This document shows, piece after piece, positions 4,353 to 6,512 of a DNA stretch of 6,512 bases. The stretch is from an uncultured Bifidobacterium sp. Its GTDB lineage: Bacteria > Actinomycetota > Actinomycetes > Actinomycetales > Bifidobacteriaceae. The notes under the pieces are model-generated. The model was not told where the DNA came from. It made no database searches and was given only the letters and a program-made list of their open reading frames with translations. Within the stretch, counting starts at the first letter, position 1. The number at the start of each line of letters is the position of its first letter. The DNA lies in assembly GCA_937876495.1 (NCBI GenBank), contig CALEGL010000047.1, positions 1 through 6,512 of the forward strand. Direction: 5' to 3'. The position numbers were made by a program, and so were the translations under genes.

Positions 4353-6512
4353 CACAGCATCCACCTCCGCGATCTCGATGGGGTGGGAACGGCCACGAGA
4401 AGGAAGCATATGCCGGCCACGGCCATCGCGGCCAACCACGCTCTACGCCACGGGTCCGCAAGCGCTTTTCTCTCCCCAGCCGGGACGCCCGATGCATCAC
4501 CGGCGGCGGACAGCTTGTAGTAGACCCCCGAGTCATCACTGACGACGACCTGGACACCGTCGCTTGCCGTAATGTTCGACACCAGCCTTTCGGATGCCTT
4601 CTGAACGGACTGGGACGAGGAATCCACCACGACGTAGATGCCGCCGAACCCCGAAGCCGCGATTCTTGCAACCGCGTCATCGTCCCCGCGTTCGACGAGG
4701 CTGGCCACAGCCGTCGAGACATCCTTGCTAACCCCGGTGGACCCGTCCAGCATCAGACGCACACGAGCGGACGGCGAGGAATCCACGAGATCGCCCCGTG
4801 CCGTGCGCAGGACCGCAATCCGCACGACGGATCCACCATCCATACTCAAAGCCAGTATCCTTCCACGCGGGGAACGTCCGAGATCGTCCTGGGCAATCAT
4901 GGGAATCCCATCATCTGCGATGGTCGCCGTCCCCCCCATGTCACGCGTCAGGCCATAGACGGACCAGACGACCGCGCAGGCCGCGAGAAGCAGGACGAGA
5001 ACGCCCCGGCCGGAGCGGATGACGGTCGAGACTGTTCCATCGCTACCCGCCCGATCATGGCGGGATACGCCAGGAAGCGGCTCGAAGCGTCGGACGGCGC
5101 CACCGGCGACCATGCAGGAGCAGGACAACAGTCCGAGAATCATGAAGGCGATGCCGGGAAGCGTGGATCCCGCGACGACGCCATCGGAGTCCGCGGCCAC
5201 TGCCACGCGCGAGGAAACCATCGCCAGCAGCGTTCCGGACAGGATGACGACCCACATCATCCGCGAGACGCGCAGGACGAAGGGAAGCACCAGCGCAAGC
5301 ACCGACAGCAGCGTCAGAACCGCAACGAAGATCCACGAGGATATCGCCAGAGCCCCCCACACCGTCGCGAAACCAGCGGAATTCCAGCTTCCTAGAGCAC
5401 GTCGCAGCGTCTCGATCAGGCTGAGTGCAGCCGGATGTCCGTCCGACTGCGTCGAAGGCAAGGCAACGTCGCCGAAAATCTGACGCCATGTGCCCGTGCC
5501 CGTGAATGCCCCCCGAAGCGAGTCCACGAGAATCGGAGCGAGCATAAGCAGCCAGGGAAGAGGGATAAGCAGCAGCATGACCCGATGCCCTCTCACCAGA
5601 ACGAGAAAGGCAATCAACACAACGGCGAGAGCGAGGATCAGCTGGGGTTCGGCGGCAACGACGGGGACTCCACACAGCCCGGCACAGGCCGCGGCCTGGA
5701 CCGATGCATGGGGGCGGCGGGGATCCTCGGTGTGGTACATCCCCACCGCTCGGAAGACGAAGGCCATCGTCGCCGGAAGAAACACCATAACCGTGAGCAT
5801 GGCGAGATTCGCTGACTGGTACAGCCCCAGGAGGGCTCCCGTCGCCGCCCAGACGAGCCCGCCCGCGACGCGCACGCCGTCCGACCGCGTGAACACCCCG
5901 CACAAAGCCCAGAATGACAGGGCCGCCGCGGGAGCGGAAAGGAAGAACAACAGGACAAGCGCCAGGGAGACATCGCCCAGAGCGAGCGCCGACAGGCCGG
6001 TCCAGACCCACATCCACGGGGTCGAGGGCACGGCGAATCCCATCACGTCCCCCAGGAACCATCCCATGTCCGCAGCACGAAGCACCTGCGCGACATCCGC
6101 ACCGGTGGACAGCCACGTACGCGAGGTCAACGACCCTCCCGAGAACGCGGCCCTGAGAAGATCGAATCGAAAGACCACCAAGGTGGCCAAGGACAGCGAC
6201 GCCATCACGGCGGCGCCAAGGAACCGATGCACCGCCCGCCGGTGCAGATGGGCCCGTTCCAGAGGCCCGACCACCGCAGGGCCGTTCTGCATGACGTAAG
6301 CGGTCCGTCTGTCGCGCCAACGGGCCATCTGACGACGATCCACGACAAGCATGGGAAGACGGGACAACGGAACGCGCGCATGCCGACGCAGACGCCGGCG
6401 CGCCGCCCCCGCCCTGCCGGGAGACGCCCAGACCCACCCCGCAACCCTCCGCCGGCACCCACCCTCGTACGGGACCCACCACACGCGACACACGCTGTCC
6501 AGGGCAATCCCA
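4352..6512 (-). CDS. Polytopic membrane C-terminal part of a GT2-family glycosyltransferase-like protein (5' truncated by window)
   Basis: At least 719 residues. The frame is open to the right edge and has no stop or ribosome site near the GTG at 6493, so the true N-terminus lies outside. Visible part, numbered from the codon at 6493: an Arg-rich cytoplasmic linker (about 1-85) of the kind found between the GT2 catalytic domain and the membrane part of actinobacterial fused proteins. About ten to twelve hydrophobic helices follow between about 91 and 516 (for example 91-109, 229-249, 284-300, 304-325, 384-405, 498-516). Next comes a soluble, presumably outer domain (about 517-683) with a GIYVVVD strand at 618-624, then a last helix (about 685-703) and a short basic tail. 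The catalytic DxD of GT2 enzymes would lie before the window, so glycosyltransferase activity is inferred only from family architecture. Role: probably cell-envelope polysaccharide or glycoconjugate assembly or export. It is coupled to the DUF5719 gene. Confidence 0.72.
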   Translation of the reverse strand, partial: GIALDSVCRVWWVPYEGGCRRRVAGWVWASPGRAGAARRRLRRHARVPLSRLPMLVVDRRQMARWRDRRTAYVMQNGPAVVGPLERAHLHRRAVHRFLGAAVMASLSLATLVVFRFDLLRAAFSGGSLTSRTWLSTGADVAQVLRAADMGWFLGDVMGFAVPSTPWMWVWTGLSALALGDVSLALVLLFFLSAPAAALSFWALCGVFTRSDGVRVAGGLVWAATGALLGLYQSANLAMLTVMVFLPATMAFVFRAVGMYHTEDPRRPHASVQAAACAGLCGVPVVAAEPQLILALAVVLIAFLVLVRGHRVMLLLIPLPWLLMLAPILVDSLRGAFTGTGTWRQIFGDVALPSTQSDGHPAALSLIETLRRALGSWNSAGFATVWGALAISSWIFVAVLTLLSVLALVLPFVLRVSRMMWVVILSGTLLAMVSSRVAVAADSDGVVAGSTLPGIAFMILGLLSCSCMVAGGAVRRFEPLPGVSRHDRAGSDGTVSTVIRSGRGVLVLLLAACAVVWSVYGLTRDMGGTATIADDGIPMIAQDDLGRSPRGRILALSMDGGSVVRIAVLRTARGDLVDSSPSARVRLMLDGSTGVSKDVSTAVASLVERGDDDAVARIAASGFGGIYVVVDSSSQSVQKASERLVSNITASDGVQVVVSDDSGVYYKLSAAGDASGVPAGERKALADPWRRAWLAAMAVAGICFLLVAVPTPSRSRRWML
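4361..4368 (-). promoter_or_regulatory. Strong ribosome binding site for the DUF5719 gene
   Basis: The minus strand reads GGAGGTGG, an extended match to the anti-Shine-Dalgarno sequence, with 8 bases between it and the ATG at 4352. It lies inside the last codons of the upstream membrane-protein gene, whose TGA shares its A with the ATG. This site decides the DUF5719 start over the in-frame opening 29 codons upstream, and it indicates that the second gene is translated at high rate from the same mRNA. Confidence 0.8.

Noticed and set aside
5490..6299. Plus-strand 269-residue open frame opposite the membrane protein
   Set aside because: Thr/Arg/Ala/Ser-rich antisense of membrane codons, no recognisable domain or ribosome site.
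5055..6491. Minus-strand 478-residue open frame overlapping the membrane protein
   Set aside because: Composition is Arg/Gly/Ser/Pro-rich without hydrophobic helices or motifs; the alternative frame encodes clear membrane segments.
4352..6493. GTG at 6493 as the true start of the membrane protein
   Set aside because: The frame continues open to the window edge and no ribosome site precedes it; the Arg-rich linker looks like the middle of a longer fused protein.
1..6512. CRISPR arrays, insertion sequences, tRNA or rRNA genes
   Set aside because: No regularly spaced long repeats, transposase-like frames, terminal inverted repeats or cloverleaf-like segments were seen on either strand.

Overview
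The window is GC-rich and densely coded, with almost every base inside a gene. The gene content (a fused GT2/polytopic membrane protein with a DUF5719 partner, a degenerate zincin-like metallopeptidase of the actinobacterial type, a ComF and a DUF4113-tailed Y-family polymerase) points to a high-GC actinobacterium. A member of the Bifidobacteriaceae is my best guess, but this is inference from gene families and not from a marker gene.

Layout: (1) 1-374, plus strand, holds the C-terminal end of an UmuC-like translesion DNA polymerase whose catalytic part lies before the window. (2) 416-1225, minus strand, is a ComF-family phosphoribosyltransferase-like protein. It converges with the polymerase, and a strong hairpin (367-390) lies at the junction. 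(3) 1384-2220, minus strand, is a HAD-IIB phosphatase/phosphomannomutase-like protein upstream of comF on the same strand. (4) 2297-2728, plus strand, is a small 'metallopeptidase family' protein that has lost its HExxH zinc site; it diverges from the HAD gene across a gap of about 75 bases. (5) 2850-4352, minus strand, is a membrane-anchored DUF5719 protein, convergent with (4), with a candidate terminator at 2811-2847. (6) 4352-6512, minus strand, is the polytopic membrane C-terminal part of a large glycosyltransferase-related protein. It runs off the window and overlaps the DUF5719 start by one base (TGATG).

How they fit together: (6) and (5) look like one translationally coupled cell-envelope operon: a multi-pass membrane protein with a large outer loop, followed by a secreted or anchored partner. 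The metallopeptidase, DUF5719 and phosphomannomutase-type families are often neighbours in actinobacteria, so this looks like a local variant of a conserved envelope/sugar-nucleotide neighbourhood. The ComF and polymerase genes are housekeeping or DNA-metabolism neighbours. I found no mobile element, CRISPR array, tRNA, rRNA or clear new system. The points worth a second look are the dead metallopeptidase, the two-cysteine DUF5719 protein coupled to the membrane protein, and several hairpins at gene junctions.
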